Notes: a model not told the origin generated them from the letters alone. A stretch of 64,000 nucleotides of DNA from Gallimonas merdigallinarum (GCA_904390485.1 CAJFLU010000002.1:1-64000); one strand, 5' to 3'; counted from the stretch's first letter, positions 48,546-57,423 are shown. Translations and numbers: made by a program.

Positions 48546-49640
48546 ATGAGAGAAATTCCCGTTCCTGCGGACGCGCACGCGCGCGCCCGCAAAAAAAACG
48601 CGCTCGTCCGCGCGCGGAAAACGTATAACGCGCTCACGCTCGTGCTTTCCGTCGTCGCCGTGCTGTGCCTGATCGGTCTGCTCGTCGCCGTCATTGTGCT
48701 GGAAATGCGCGACAATTCCGCTTCGGCGCAGCGGATTTTGTATATCCTGACGGGGTCGTTCGCCGCCGGCGCGACCGTGCTCGCGTTCGCCGCGTTCTTC
48801 TTCGGGAAGTGCGCGCAGGAGGCGACCCGCACCGAGCTGGACTACCGCGAACGGTGCGACGGCGAGGAGAGTTTCTTCGTGGGCGACGGAACGCTCGCCA
48901 CGTTTGAACAGGACGGCGTCCGTCTGCACGCCGAAGAGGGGGGCAAAAAGCCCATTTTCATTCCCTACCGCGATCTGACGTTCTACTCCGTCTGCACGCG
49001 CAGAAAGCCGCGCGAAAAGGGGGAGTGGAGCATCGTGCTCGCCATGCCCTCGCGCTACGTCGTGAAGGAGGGGAAGGGCAAGGACGCCCCGCCGCGCGCG
49101 CTCATTCAGACGGACGGCAAGGAACGGCTGTACCGCACGCTCGAAGCGCGCGGGCTGACCGTGCGGGGCGAGAGCGCGCCGCGCGGAGAAAAACGCGAAA
49201 ACAAAAAGTTTACCGCCCGCACGAAATTTCTGCTGCCCGATCAGGCGCGCCGCAGAAAGTCGGCGATCTTCGTGGGGGTTGCCGCCGCCGTCACGATTGC
49301 GGGCGTGCTGATCGCCGTATTCTGGCAGGATATGCTCACCGTGGGCGCGATCCTCTCCGTGTTCGGACTGTTCTTTGCGGGCAGATCGGCGTTCTCCTTC
49401 GTGCAGGCGAAGGGCATGATCGCTTTCTACGACGAGGGACTGTTCTGGAAGGAGGGCGGACGCGCTTCCGACGAGCGCATCTTCCTCAAATGGGAAGAGA
49501 TCGAACGCGTCTCCTTTGAAGAGGCGCAGGGCAAGCGGTATATGCGGCTTTCCTGCGCGTACGGAAATTATCACCTGCCCGACGTTGCGGGCGCATATGA
49601 ATATATCGCGCAGGCGCAGCCTGAAAAATGCGCGGACTGA
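48546..49640 (+). CDS. Membrane protein with duplicated TM-pair plus PH-like domain
   Basis: 364 residues, function unknown. Two halves look alike. Each has a hairpin of two membrane helices (about 30-82 and 238-285) followed by a beta-rich segment that recalls bacterial PH-like domains (GVRLHAEEGGKKPIFIPYRD and GLFWKEGGRASDERIFLKWE). The beta domains would face the cytoplasm. GGAG precedes the ATG. It lies between the XRE regulator and a DUF1653 gene and ends 1 nt before that start. Confidence 0.7.
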   Translation: MREIPVPADAHARARKKNALVRARKTYNALTLVLSVVAVLCLIGLLVAVIVLEMRDNSASAQRILYILTGSFAAGATVLAFAAFFFGKCAQEATRTELDYRERCDGEESFFVGDGTLATFEQDGVRLHAEEGGKKPIFIPYRDLTFYSVCTRRKPREKGEWSIVLAMPSRYVVKEGKGKDAPPRALIQTDGKERLYRTLEARGLTVRGESAPRGEKRENKKFTARTKFLLPDQARRRKSAIFVGVAAAVTIAGVLIAVFWQDMLTVGAILSVFGLFFAGRSAFSFVQAKGMIAFYDEGLFWKEGGRASDERIFLKWEEIERVSFEEAQGKRYMRLSCAYGNYHLPDVAGAYEYIAQAQPEKCAD

Positions 49641-49641
49641 T

Positions 49642-49866
49642 ATGAGAGAACTGACTTTGCACGGCGTGTACCGCCATTTCAAGGGAAATTACTATTACGT
49701 GGAGGACGTCGCGACGGACAGCGAGACGGGCGAAGAACTCGTGCTGTACCGCGCGCTGTACGGCGGGCGGAAACTGTACGTCCGCCCGAAGGCGATGTTC
49801 CTCTCCGAAGTGGACCGCGAAAAGTACCCCTCCGCGGGGCAGAAATATCGATTCGAGGAGGTATAG
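49642..49866 (+). CDS. DUF1653 domain protein
   Basis: 74 residues. Fits the short DUF1653 pattern: GVYRHFKGNYYYVEDVATDSETGEELVLYRALYGG pieces in order, then a conserved Arg-Pro (YVRPKAMF) and FLSEVD. The fold is a small beta barrel; function unknown. Packed between the membrane protein (1 nt) and mcsA (9 nt), so it is in the same transcript. Confidence 0.85.
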   Translation: MRELTLHGVYRHFKGNYYYVEDVATDSETGEELVLYRALYGGRKLYVRPKAMFLSEVDREKYPSAGQKYRFEEV

Positions 49867-49875
49867 CGCGCGCGT

Positions 49876-50373
49876 ATGCTCTGCGAAAACTGCGGGAAGA
49901 ACCCCGCGCAGAAATTCATACGCAAGGTCGGCGGGAGAGAGATCGAGGTGGAGCTCTGCCCCGCGTGTTACCGCGCGCTCTATCCCGAAAAGGAGAACGA
50001 CTTTTTCACGGCGTTTCTCGGGAGCGGCACGCCCGCGGGCAAGGCGTGCCCCGCGTGCGGCACCACCATGGCGGAATTCCGCCGCACGGGACTTTTGGGC
50101 TGCGCGTACTGTTATTCCGCCTTCCGCGAGGAACTCATTCAGACGGTGCGCAATATGCATAATATGCAGGGCGAGGTGCGCCACACGGGCAAGCGGCCCG
50201 AGGCGTCCGCCGAGGAGAACTACGACCGCGCGCGCGATTTCGCCGCGCGCAAAGAGGCGCTCATCGAACGGCTCGAACAGGCGATGCGCAGGGGCGATTA
50301 CGCCGAGGCGCGGCGGCTGCAAGGCGAGCTCAAAGCGCTGAACGCGGAACTTGCGCGGGAGGGGAAGCAATGA
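49876..50373 (+). CDS. mcsA: McsA, activator of protein arginine kinase
   Basis: 165 residues. Four zinc CxxC motifs are visible (LCENCGKN, LCPACYR, KACPACGTT, LGCAYCYSA), followed by a C-terminal UVR motif (EALIERLEQAMRRGDYAEARRLQGEL). McsA activates McsB and links it to ClpC. It overlaps mcsB by 4 nt. In most Firmicutes ctsR comes first in this operon. No CtsR-like gene is found upstream here. Confidence 0.93.
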   Translation: MLCENCGKNPAQKFIRKVGGREIEVELCPACYRALYPEKENDFFTAFLGSGTPAGKACPACGTTMAEFRRTGLLGCAYCYSAFREELIQTVRNMHNMQGEVRHTGKRPEASAEENYDRARDFAARKEALIERLEQAMRRGDYAEARRLQGELKALNAELAREGKQ

Positions 50374-51416
50374 CGCAGCTCAATACCTTCGAGAGCGTCG
50401 CCGTATCCACCCGCATACGGCTTGCGCGCAACTTCAAGGACTATCCCTTTCCCGCCCGCCTGCTCAAAGATAAGCACGCGGAGGAGCAGGCGCACGAGAT
50501 CGTGCGGCTCATCGCCGCCGAGCTTGCGGAGATCGAGGATTTCTCGCTGTACGAAATGCGTTCCGTCTCCGACGAGCGCGCGGCGTTTCTGACGGAGCGG
50601 TATCTCATATCGCGCGATCTGATCCGCAACCGCGCCATATCGGCGGCGCTCGTCTCGCGCGACGAGACCATCTCCGTCATGCTCAACGAGGAGGACCATG
50701 TCCGCGAACAGTACTTCACGCAGGGGTTCGATCTGAAAAAAGCGTACGAGCGCATCGCGGGCATCGACGACGTCATCTCCGAGTCCATTCCCTTCGCGTT
50801 TGACGATACGTTCGGCTATCTCACCGCCTGCCCGACCAACCTCGGCACGGGACTGCGCGCCTCCGTCATGCTCTTTCTGCCCGCGATCACGCGGCGGGGC
50901 GTGATGCGCACCATCATGCCGCAGCTCACGCGGCTCGGGCTTACCGTGCGCGGATCGTTCGGCGAGGGGAGCGGCTCTCAGGGCGATCTCGTTCAGGTGA
51001 GCAACGAGGTGACGCTCGGCGTCAGCGAGGAGGATATTCTCTCCGTCGTGGAGCAGTCCGTCGGCTCTGTGGTGGAGCTGGAACTGATGGAGCGCGCCCG
51101 CATGAAGGCGGAAGAGGGCATCGTCCTCAAAGATAAGCTGTGCCGTTCCCTCGGCGCGCTCGAAAACTGCTGTATTCTGGAAGAGCGGGAGTTCATGCGC
51201 CGCGTGGCGGACGTCAAACTCGGTATCGCGCTCGGCTATTTTTCCGTCGGGCGGGAGGGCGAGGAGCGTATGCGCGAGCTGGACGATCTCGCCATGTCCA
51301 TGCGCCCCGCGAACATCAACCGCATGAACGGCGCGCCGCTCGACGCGCGCGCGCAGGATATTTACCGCGCGGAGTACGCGGGCAACGTCGTCCGCGGGAT
51401 GCAGCTGCATCTGTAA
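50370..51416 (+). CDS. mcsB: Protein arginine kinase McsB
   Basis: 348 residues. Phosphagen-kinase fold enzyme that phosphorylates arginines to mark proteins for ClpCP. Conserved parts: VSTRIRLARNFKDYPFP (residues 12-28), LNEEDHVREQ, GYLTACPTNLGTGLRASVM and the arginine-rich nucleotide site. Coupled to mcsA by an ATGA overlap; clpC follows after 24 nt. Together they form the arginine-phosphorylation protein quality system. Confidence 0.96.
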   Translation: MTQLNTFESVAVSTRIRLARNFKDYPFPARLLKDKHAEEQAHEIVRLIAAELAEIEDFSLYEMRSVSDERAAFLTERYLISRDLIRNRAISAALVSRDETISVMLNEEDHVREQYFTQGFDLKKAYERIAGIDDVISESIPFAFDDTFGYLTACPTNLGTGLRASVMLFLPAITRRGVMRTIMPQLTRLGLTVRGSFGEGSGSQGDLVQVSNEVTLGVSEEDILSVVEQSVGSVVELELMERARMKAEEGIVLKDKLCRSLGALENCCILEEREFMRRVADVKLGIALGYFSVGREGEERMRELDDLAMSMRPANINRMNGAPLDARAQDIYRAEYAGNVVRGMQLHL

Positions 51417-51440
51417 CGGCTCTTTTTTTGGGAGGATATT

Positions 51441-53942
51441 GTGGACACTTCGCATTTTTCCGATCATCTCCGGCAGGCGGTCGCGCTTGCGGAAGAGGCG
51501 GCAAAGGGGTACAAGACCAACTATATCGGCAGCGAGCACGTGCTCATGGCGATGCTGTGCGTGACGGACAGCACCGCAAGCCGCCTGCTCGTCTCCGCGG
51601 GGGTGGATATTGAAAAATTCCGCACCCTCTTCAAGCGCAATTTGCAGCACGATTCCCCCGTACACGGATTCACGCCCCGCTCCAAAAAGATTTTCGATCT
51701 TGCGCGGGAATATTCGCTGCAATCGGAGGAGATCAACGCCATCACGGGTACGGAGCACGTTCTGCTCGCCATTCTCACGATGGACGACTGCCTCGCCGTA
51801 TGGATCCTGCGCACGCTCGGGGTGGACGTAAAGGAGATCACGCGGCGCACCGAGCAGTTCATCGCGCCCGAACCGGAACGGGAGGAGAGCTCCGACGACG
51901 CCGAAGCGGACGCGCTGGAACGGCGGCGCAGGGAACTCGCGCGCAGGCTCTTTCCCGCCGCGCAGGAAAAACAGACTTCCTCGGGCGAGCTGGACGAGAC
52001 GCTGCTGAACTACGGCGTCGACCTCACGCAGCGCGCGCGGGAGGGGAAACTCGACCCCGTGATCGGGCGGCGCAGGGAGATCGAAAAGGTCGTGCAGATC
52101 TTATCCCGCCGCACCAAGAATAATCCCGTGCTCATCGGCGAGCCGGGCGTGGGCAAGAGCGCGGTGGTCGAGGGGCTGGCGCAGGCGATCGTAAGCGGGA
52201 AAGTTCCCGAACTTCTGCGCGGCAAGATCGTGTTCTCGCTCGATCTGACGGGGCTTGTCGCGGGCGCGCGCTATCGCGGCGACTTCGAGGAACGCCTCAA
52301 ATCGGTCGTGGACGCCATCCGTCGGAACAGCAATATCATTCTCTTTATCGACGAAATCCACATGATCGTCGGCGCGGGCGGCTCGGCGGACAGCAATCTG
52401 GACGCTTCCAACATTTTAAAGCCCATGCTGGCGCGCGGTCAGCTCCAAACGGTGGGCGCGACCACGCTCGAAGAGTACCGCAAATACATTGAAAAGGACG
52501 CCGCGCTCGAACGGCGTTTCACGCCCGTCATCGTCGATCAGCCGAGCGTGGAAGATACCATCACCATTCTGCGCGGGGTCAAGGATAAGTACGAGGCGCA
52601 CCACAACGTCGTCATCACGGACGAGGCGATCGAGGCGGCGGCGCGCCTTTCCGACCGCTACATTACCGACCGTTTCCTGCCCGATAAGGCGATCGACCTC
52701 ATCGACGAAGCGGCTTCCCGCGCGCGGCTCAACTCCTATAACGGACCCGAAGAGGTGCGCGAGATGGAGGAAAAGCTCGTGCGGCTCAAAGCGGACAGGG
52801 AAAAGGCGCACAAATGGCAGGATACCGCGCGCTGTCAGGAACTTTCGCGCGAGATCGATCTGCTGTCCGTTCAGATCGAGGCGCGGCGGCAGGCGTGGGC
52901 GCGCGGGCGGGACGTGACCCATCTCGCCATCGGAAAAGACGACATTGCCGAGATCGTGAGCAGCTGGACGGGCGTTCCCGTCGTCAAACTCACGGAGGAG
53001 GAGAGCGATCGGCTCATGCACCTCGAAGAGGAGCTGCACCGCCGCATCGTGGGGCAGGACGAGGCGGTCACCGCCGTCGCGAAGGCGATCCGCCGCGCCC
53101 GCGCAGGCTTGAAGGACGCGGGCAAACCCATCGGATCGTTCATCTTCGTCGGACCGACGGGCGTGGGCAAGACCGACCTTTCCAAGGCGCTTGCCGAGAG
53201 TATGTTCGGCGACGAGCGTCTGCTCGTCCGTCTGGATATGTCGGAATACATGGAGAAGGCGTCTGTTTCCAAGCTCATCGGCGCGCCTCCCGGGTATGTG
53301 GGGTACGAGGAGAGCGGCGGACAGCTCACGGAGCGCATCCGCACAAAGCCCTATTCGGTGGTGCTGTTCGACGAGATCGAGAAGGCGCATCCCGACGTGT
53401 TCAATATTCTCTTGCAGATCCTCGACGACGGACGGCTGACGGACAGCCGCGGCAGGGAGGTCTCCTTCAAAAACACCGTCATCATTCTCACGAGCAACGT
53501 GGGCGCGCACGAGGTGAAGGACGCCGCGCCGCTCGGGTTCCGCTCGGCGGACGAGGTGCAGGCGTACGAGGATATGAAGGGGCGCATCGAGGACGCGCTC
53601 AAACGGCAGTTCAAACCCGAGTTTTTAAACCGTCTGGACGATATTATCATCTTCCACAAGCTCTCGCGTGAGGACGCGGCGAAGATCTGCGAAAAGATCG
53701 TGGAATCGCTCGCCAAGCGGCTGAAAGGGAAGGATATCACGCTCAAAGTCAGCGCGCGGGCGCTCAGCCTGCTCGTGGAGGAGGGGTACAGCGAGGAGTT
53801 CGGCGCGCGCCCCTTGAAGCGCGCGGTGCGCCGCCGCATCGAGGATCCGCTCTCCGAACAGGTGCTCCTCGGGCGCGTCTCCGCGGGAAAAACGATCATC
53901 GTGGACGAAGAGGACGGAAAATTCACCTTCTCGGAGGAATAA
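51441..53942 (+). CDS. clpC: ATP-dependent Clp protease ATP-binding subunit ClpC
   Basis: 833 residues. HSP100 unfoldase with two AAA+ modules. The N domain has two repeats (1-145), D1 has Walker A GEPGVGKS near residue 234, a coiled-coil M region (about 410-470) follows, and D2 has Walker A GPTGVGKT near 571. The start codon is GTG at 51441 with GGGAGG 6 nt upstream. It ends the DUF1653-mcsA-mcsB-clpC run and is followed by a bidirectional terminator. ClpP for the complex is encoded at 20222. Confidence 0.97.
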   Translation: MDTSHFSDHLRQAVALAEEAAKGYKTNYIGSEHVLMAMLCVTDSTASRLLVSAGVDIEKFRTLFKRNLQHDSPVHGFTPRSKKIFDLAREYSLQSEEINAITGTEHVLLAILTMDDCLAVWILRTLGVDVKEITRRTEQFIAPEPEREESSDDAEADALERRRRELARRLFPAAQEKQTSSGELDETLLNYGVDLTQRAREGKLDPVIGRRREIEKVVQILSRRTKNNPVLIGEPGVGKSAVVEGLAQAIVSGKVPELLRGKIVFSLDLTGLVAGARYRGDFEERLKSVVDAIRRNSNIILFIDEIHMIVGAGGSADSNLDASNILKPMLARGQLQTVGATTLEEYRKYIEKDAALERRFTPVIVDQPSVEDTITILRGVKDKYEAHHNVVITDEAIEAAARLSDRYITDRFLPDKAIDLIDEAASRARLNSYNGPEEVREMEEKLVRLKADREKAHKWQDTARCQELSREIDLLSVQIEARRQAWARGRDVTHLAIGKDDIAEIVSSWTGVPVVKLTEEESDRLMHLEEELHRRIVGQDEAVTAVAKAIRRARAGLKDAGKPIGSFIFVGPTGVGKTDLSKALAESMFGDERLLVRLDMSEYMEKASVSKLIGAPPGYVGYEESGGQLTERIRTKPYSVVLFDEIEKAHPDVFNILLQILDDGRLTDSRGREVSFKNTVIILTSNVGAHEVKDAAPLGFRSADEVQAYEDMKGRIEDALKRQFKPEFLNRLDDIIIFHKLSREDAAKICEKIVESLAKRLKGKDITLKVSARALSLLVEEGYSEEFGARPLKRAVRRRIEDPLSEQVLLGRVSAGKTIIVDEEDGKFTFSEE

Positions 53943-53959
53943 CCCGAAAATCCGATAAA

Positions 53960-53986
53960 AAACGGACGGCTTTGCGCCGTCCGTTT
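53960..53986. terminator. Bidirectional terminator between clpC and the hydrolase
   Basis: AAACGGACGGC (53960-53970) with GCCGTCCGTTT (53976-53986); A/T-rich on both sides. Confidence 0.9.
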
Positions 53987-53989
53987 CGG

Positions 53990-54646
53990 TTATTTGAAAA
54001 AAGATATGAGCGCGGGTACGAGTTTTGTGCTGTGTACCACATAGCTGTCGTGCGTTTCGCCCTGTATGATGAGAAGCTCCGAACGGGGGAGGGCGGCGGC
54101 GATCGTCCGGGTGTGGCTGCGGCGCACGATGTCGCGCTCGCCCGCCGTCACGAGCGCGGGGATTTTTATCGTTTTCAAGTCCCGCGCGGAGATATCCGGC
54201 TCTTCGAGTATGAGTTTCAAAAGCGGGCTGCCCGTCTCGCGGTATTCTTTCCGTATGCCGCTTAAAAAGCTGCGCGTCAGCCCCTGCGGACGGAGGTTCG
54301 CCCCGCTCGCCGCAATGCGCGAGACCCGTTCGGGATAGCGGAGCGCGAGAAGGATCGCCGCAATGCCGCCGTCGCTGAATCCGTATACGGCGGGCTGTCC
54401 GAGTCCGAGCGCGTCGATGAACGCGGCGAGATCGTCCGCCATGTCCGTATAGTGCAACTGCGCGGCGGGCGCGCTGTTTCCGTGCCCGCGCGTGTCGGGC
54501 GTGTACACGGTAAAGTGTTCGGCGAGCAGGGGGATCGCTTCCCGAAAAATTTCGTGCGATTCGCCGTTGCCGTGCAGCAGGATCAGCGGCGCGCCGCCGC
54601 CAGCCTTTTCGTAATAAAGCGTTGTATTGTTGACGGAAATTTCCAT
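53990..54646 (-). CDS. Alpha/beta hydrolase
   Basis: 218 residues. The oxyanion region is LLHGNGES (24-31), the nucleophile Ser91 is in YGFSDGG, the acid is probably Asp in AGERDIV (about 171), and the histidine is in GETHDSY (about 200). The substrate is unknown; the small size suggests an esterase or lactonase. The ATG is 7 nt after a TATACT -10 box, so the mRNA is probably leaderless. No Shine-Dalgarno is visible. Confidence 0.88.
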   Translation of the reverse strand: MEISVNNTTLYYEKAGGGAPLILLHGNGESHEIFREAIPLLAEHFTVYTPDTRGHGNSAPAAQLHYTDMADDLAAFIDALGLGQPAVYGFSDGGIAAILLALRYPERVSRIAASGANLRPQGLTRSFLSGIRKEYRETGSPLLKLILEEPDISARDLKTIKIPALVTAGERDIVRRSHTRTIAAALPRSELLIIQGETHDSYVVHSTKLVPALISFFK

Positions 54647-54653
54647 AGGAATC

Positions 54654-54682
54654 AGTATATCACCTCATATGCGGAAAGTCAA
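54654..54682 (-). promoter_or_regulatory. Promoter of the hydrolase gene (leaderless)
   Basis: On the minus strand TTGACT (54682-54677), 17-bp spacer, TATACT (54659-54654), ATG at 54646. Confidence 0.8.
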
Positions 54683-54762
54683 CCGCAAACGGTCGGCGCG
54701 CCGCGCGCGGGGAGCGGGAAAACCGCCGCATACAGTTTTTTTCGCAAAGCCGTTCGTTTCGT

Positions 54763-54791
54763 TTGATAAACGGGCATAAATATGGTATAAT
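54763..54791 (+). promoter_or_regulatory. Promoter of the ABC-F gene
   Basis: TTGATA (54763-54768), 17-bp spacer, TATAAT (54786-54791). Confidence 0.85.
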
Positions 54792-54824
54792 CTCCAACGG
54801 AAAAGAAAGAAAACGGAGAACGCC

Positions 54825-56402
54825 ATGTTACAGGTCACGGGAGTCAGCCTCCAATACGGCAGCAAAAAACTGTTTGAAGACGTCAACTTAAAATTCACCA
54901 AGGGCAACTGCTACGGCATCATCGGCGCGAACGGCGCGGGCAAGTCCACCTTCTTGAAGGTGCTCTCGGGCGAGATCGAACCCAATAAGGGGGATGTCTC
55001 CCTCGATAAGAACGAGCGTATGTCGGTGCTCGCGCAGGATCAGAACAAGTACGACGCGGAGTCTGTGCTCCGTACCGTCATGCTCGGGCATAAGCGGCTC
55101 GTCGAGATCATGGACGAGAAGGACGCGCTCTACGCGCATACCGACTTCACCGAAGAGGACGGCGTGCGCGCCTCCGAGCTGGAAGCGGAGTTCGCGGAGC
55201 TGGGCGGCTGGGAAGCGGAGAGCGAAGCGGAAACGCTCTTAAACGAGCTGGACATTCCCTCGGAATTTCATCAGATGCGCATGGGCGATCTCGACGCCAA
55301 GCAGAAAGTGCGCGTACTGTTGGCGCAGGCGCTCTTCGGCAATCCCGACGTGCTCCTGCTCGACGAGCCGACCAACAACCTCGACTTAAAGACGGTGCGC
55401 TGGCTGGAAAACTATCTGATGGATTTCGAGAACACCATCATCATCGTCTCGCACAACCGCCACTTCCTCAACAAGGTCTGCACGCATATCTGCGACGTGG
55501 ACTTCGGCAAGATCAATCTCTACCTCGGCAACTACGATTTCTGGTATCAGACTTCGCAGCTTCTGGCGCGCCAGCAGCGCGACGCGAACAAGAAGGCGGA
55601 ACAGCGGGCGGCGGAACTCAAAGAATTCATCGCGCGCTTTGCGGCGAACGCGAGCAAGTCCCGTCAGGCGACTTCGCGAAAGAAGGAGCTTGAAAAACTC
55701 ACCATCTCCGACTTCAAACCCTCGCTCCGCAAGTACCCGTTCATCGACTTCAAGTTCGAGCGCGAGATCGGCAACGATATTCTCGCCGTCGAGGGGCTTT
55801 CCAAGGAAGGCTATTTTGAAAACGTCTCCTTCACCGTGCAGAAGGGGGATAAGATCGGCGTCATCTGCGACAAGTCCACCTCCGTCACCATGCTGTACGA
55901 TATTCTCATGGGCAAGGCGGAGCCTGACGCGGGCACCGTCAAGTGGGGCAAGACGATCTCCGCCTCCTACTTCCCGCAGAACAACGACGAATATTTTGCG
56001 GGCTGTTCGCTCACGCTCGTGCAGTGGCTCTCGCAGTTCTCCAAAGACCATTACGAGGAGTATCTGCGCGGCTGGCTGGGGCGCATGCTCTTCTCGGGCG
56101 AGGAGGCGCTCAAAGAGGCGAAGGTGCTCTCGGGCGGCGAGAAGGTGCGCTGTATGCTCGCCAAAATGATGCTCGAAGGCGGGAACTTCCTCATCTTCGA
56201 CGAGCCGACCAACCACCTCGATCTGGAATCCATCACCTCCCTCAACAACGGTCTGACCGCGTTCAAGGGCTGTATGCTCCTCACTTCGCACGATCAGGAG
56301 CTGATGAACACCGTCTGTAACCGCATCATCGTTCTGGACGGCACCAAGACGTACGATAAGAACGTGACGTTCGACGAGTACGTCGAGACGATGAACGCAT
56401 AA
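54825..56402 (+). CDS. ABC-F family ATPase (YbiT/YkpA type)
   Basis: 525 residues, soluble protein with two ABC domains and an interdomain linker (about 240-300). ABC-F proteins act on the ribosome. The first Walker A is intact (GANGAGKSTF), but its signature reads MGDLDAKQKVRV instead of LSGGxxxRV. The second domain has the reverse: an intact LSGGEKVRC but a degenerate P loop (VICDKSTSVTMLY). A changed second P loop is, as I recall, common in this Firmicutes subgroup. Antibiotic resistance is not implied. Own promoter and terminator. Confidence 0.9.
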   Translation: MLQVTGVSLQYGSKKLFEDVNLKFTKGNCYGIIGANGAGKSTFLKVLSGEIEPNKGDVSLDKNERMSVLAQDQNKYDAESVLRTVMLGHKRLVEIMDEKDALYAHTDFTEEDGVRASELEAEFAELGGWEAESEAETLLNELDIPSEFHQMRMGDLDAKQKVRVLLAQALFGNPDVLLLDEPTNNLDLKTVRWLENYLMDFENTIIIVSHNRHFLNKVCTHICDVDFGKINLYLGNYDFWYQTSQLLARQQRDANKKAEQRAAELKEFIARFAANASKSRQATSRKKELEKLTISDFKPSLRKYPFIDFKFEREIGNDILAVEGLSKEGYFENVSFTVQKGDKIGVICDKSTSVTMLYDILMGKAEPDAGTVKWGKTISASYFPQNNDEYFAGCSLTLVQWLSQFSKDHYEEYLRGWLGRMLFSGEEALKEAKVLSGGEKVRCMLAKMMLEGGNFLIFDEPTNHLDLESITSLNNGLTAFKGCMLLTSHDQELMNTVCNRIIVLDGTKTYDKNVTFDEYVETMNA

Positions 56403-56420
56403 CGCATAAATTCTGATTTT

Positions 56421-56457
56421 CCGCCGCGCGAGCAATGCACGCGGCGGTTGTTTTTTA
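56421..56457 (+). terminator. Terminator after the ABC-F gene
   Basis: CCGCCGCG (56421-56428) with CGCGGCGG (56440-56447), then TTGTTTTTT. Confidence 0.85.
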
Positions 56458-56472
56458 TGTTGAAAGAGGTCG

Positions 56473-56495
56473 AAAATTGTCGCCTCGACAATTTT
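56473..56495 (+). promoter_or_regulatory. Palindrome with 0A-box-like cores
   Basis: AAAATTGTCG (56473-56482), CCT, CGACAATTTT (56486-56495). Each arm carries TTGTCG, close to the Spo0A box TGTCGAA; GGTCGAAAA overlaps at 56469-56477. Confidence 0.5.
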
Positions 56496-56546
56496 GAACA
56501 AAATTCCTACAATTTCGTAAATAATTCTTTGAATTTTGTACAAAAA
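56492..56546 (+). promoter_or_regulatory. Two ATTTTG(A/T)ACAAAAT-type palindromes
   Basis: ATTTTGAACAAAAT overlaps the 0A-like site, and ATTTTGTACAAAA (56533-56545) ends 5 nt before the -35 of the spo0A-like gene. Spacing between centres is about 41 nt, near four helical turns. Confidence 0.45.
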
Positions 56547-56550
56547 TGAC

Positions 56551-56579
56551 TTTACAAATCCGAATTTGTGTTTTATAAT
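56551..56579 (+). promoter_or_regulatory. Promoter of the Spo0A-like gene
   Basis: TTTACA (56551-56556), 17-bp spacer, TATAAT (56574-56579); GGAGG follows before the ATG. Confidence 0.8.
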
Positions 56580-56611
56580 GCGCTTACTAACGGTTTTTGG
56601 AGGAAAGGTGG

Positions 56612-57364
56612 ATGAAAAAGATACTCATTCTGGAAAGCAACGAAACGTTTGCGGAGGAGCTTTCCTCGCACTTTTCGCGGGCGGGATACGAGGTCTGCGG
56701 TGTGACGGGCGACGGCGGAGAGGGGCTTGCGCTGCTTGAAAAGTGCGCGCCCGGCGTGGTGGTGACGAGCCTGCTTCTGACGACGCTCGACGGCTTTACC
56801 GTCATGGAGCGGGCGAAAAAGGCGGGGAACAAGGCGGACTTCATCGTGCTCGGCAACTTCACCGACGATAAGATCATCAACCGCGCCATTGCGCTCGGCG
56901 CGCGGTACTATCTCGTCAAACCCGTTTCGGCGGCGATCGTCGAGGAGCGGGTGGCGGAAGTCTCCGAAGAGACGCCCGAACCCGTGCGCGAAAAGCTCGA
57001 ACGCAAGCGCGCGGGATCGCTGGACGAGCGCATCAGCAACATCTTCATTTCCATCGGCATTCCGCCGCATATCAAGGGGTACAACTATCTCCGCGAGGGG
57101 ATCAAGATGGCGGTTGCCGATCCGCACGTCATCAACAACGTCACGAAAGGGCTGTATCCCGTCATCGGCGAAAAGTACGGCACTTCGGCAAGCAAGGTGG
57201 AACGCGCCATCCGTCACGCGATCGAAGTCGCGTGGAACCGCGGACGCATCGACGCGGTGAACGCCATTTTCGGGGCGCGCGTCTATATCGGCACGGAGAA
57301 GCCGACGAACAGCGAATTTATCGCGCTCGTTGCCGATAAACTCATTCTCGAAAACATGGTGTAA
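56612..57364 (+). CDS. spo0A: Spo0A homologue with degenerate receiver domain
   Basis: 250 residues. The C-terminal DNA-binding domain is an excellent Spo0A match (IPPHIKGYNYLREGIKMA, SASKVERAIRHAIEVAWNRG, KPTNSEFIALVADKL). The receiver (1-120) keeps the fold and Lys103 in YYLVKP but has lost the phosphorylation site. The acidic pair DD near residue 10 reads ES (8-9), the acceptor aspartate is Ser53 (VVVTSLLLTTLDGF), and the conserved Thr/Ser before Ala is Gly81. It therefore cannot be switched by the usual phosphorelay. Regulation may be by expression level or ligand. Upstream palindromes include 0A-like boxes. Confidence 0.92.
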   Translation: MKKILILESNETFAEELSSHFSRAGYEVCGVTGDGGEGLALLEKCAPGVVVTSLLLTTLDGFTVMERAKKAGNKADFIVLGNFTDDKIINRAIALGARYYLVKPVSAAIVEERVAEVSEETPEPVREKLERKRAGSLDERISNIFISIGIPPHIKGYNYLREGIKMAVADPHVINNVTKGLYPVIGEKYGTSASKVERAIRHAIEVAWNRGRIDAVNAIFGARVYIGTEKPTNSEFIALVADKLILENMV

Positions 57365-57377
57365 ACGGCATTTTTCC

Positions 57378-57423
57378 GCCGCCCGCCCCGCCGCACGCTC
57401 CGCGGCGGGGCGGGCGGCTTTTT
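57378..57423 (+). terminator. Terminator after the Spo0A-like gene
   Basis: 17-bp perfect GC stem (57378-57394 with 57402-57418) and TTTTT. Confidence 0.95.

Noticed and set aside
54825..56402. ABC-F gene as an antibiotic resistance determinant
   Set aside because: The sequence matches the general YbiT/YkpA group, and nothing in the linker or context indicates a resistance-type protein.
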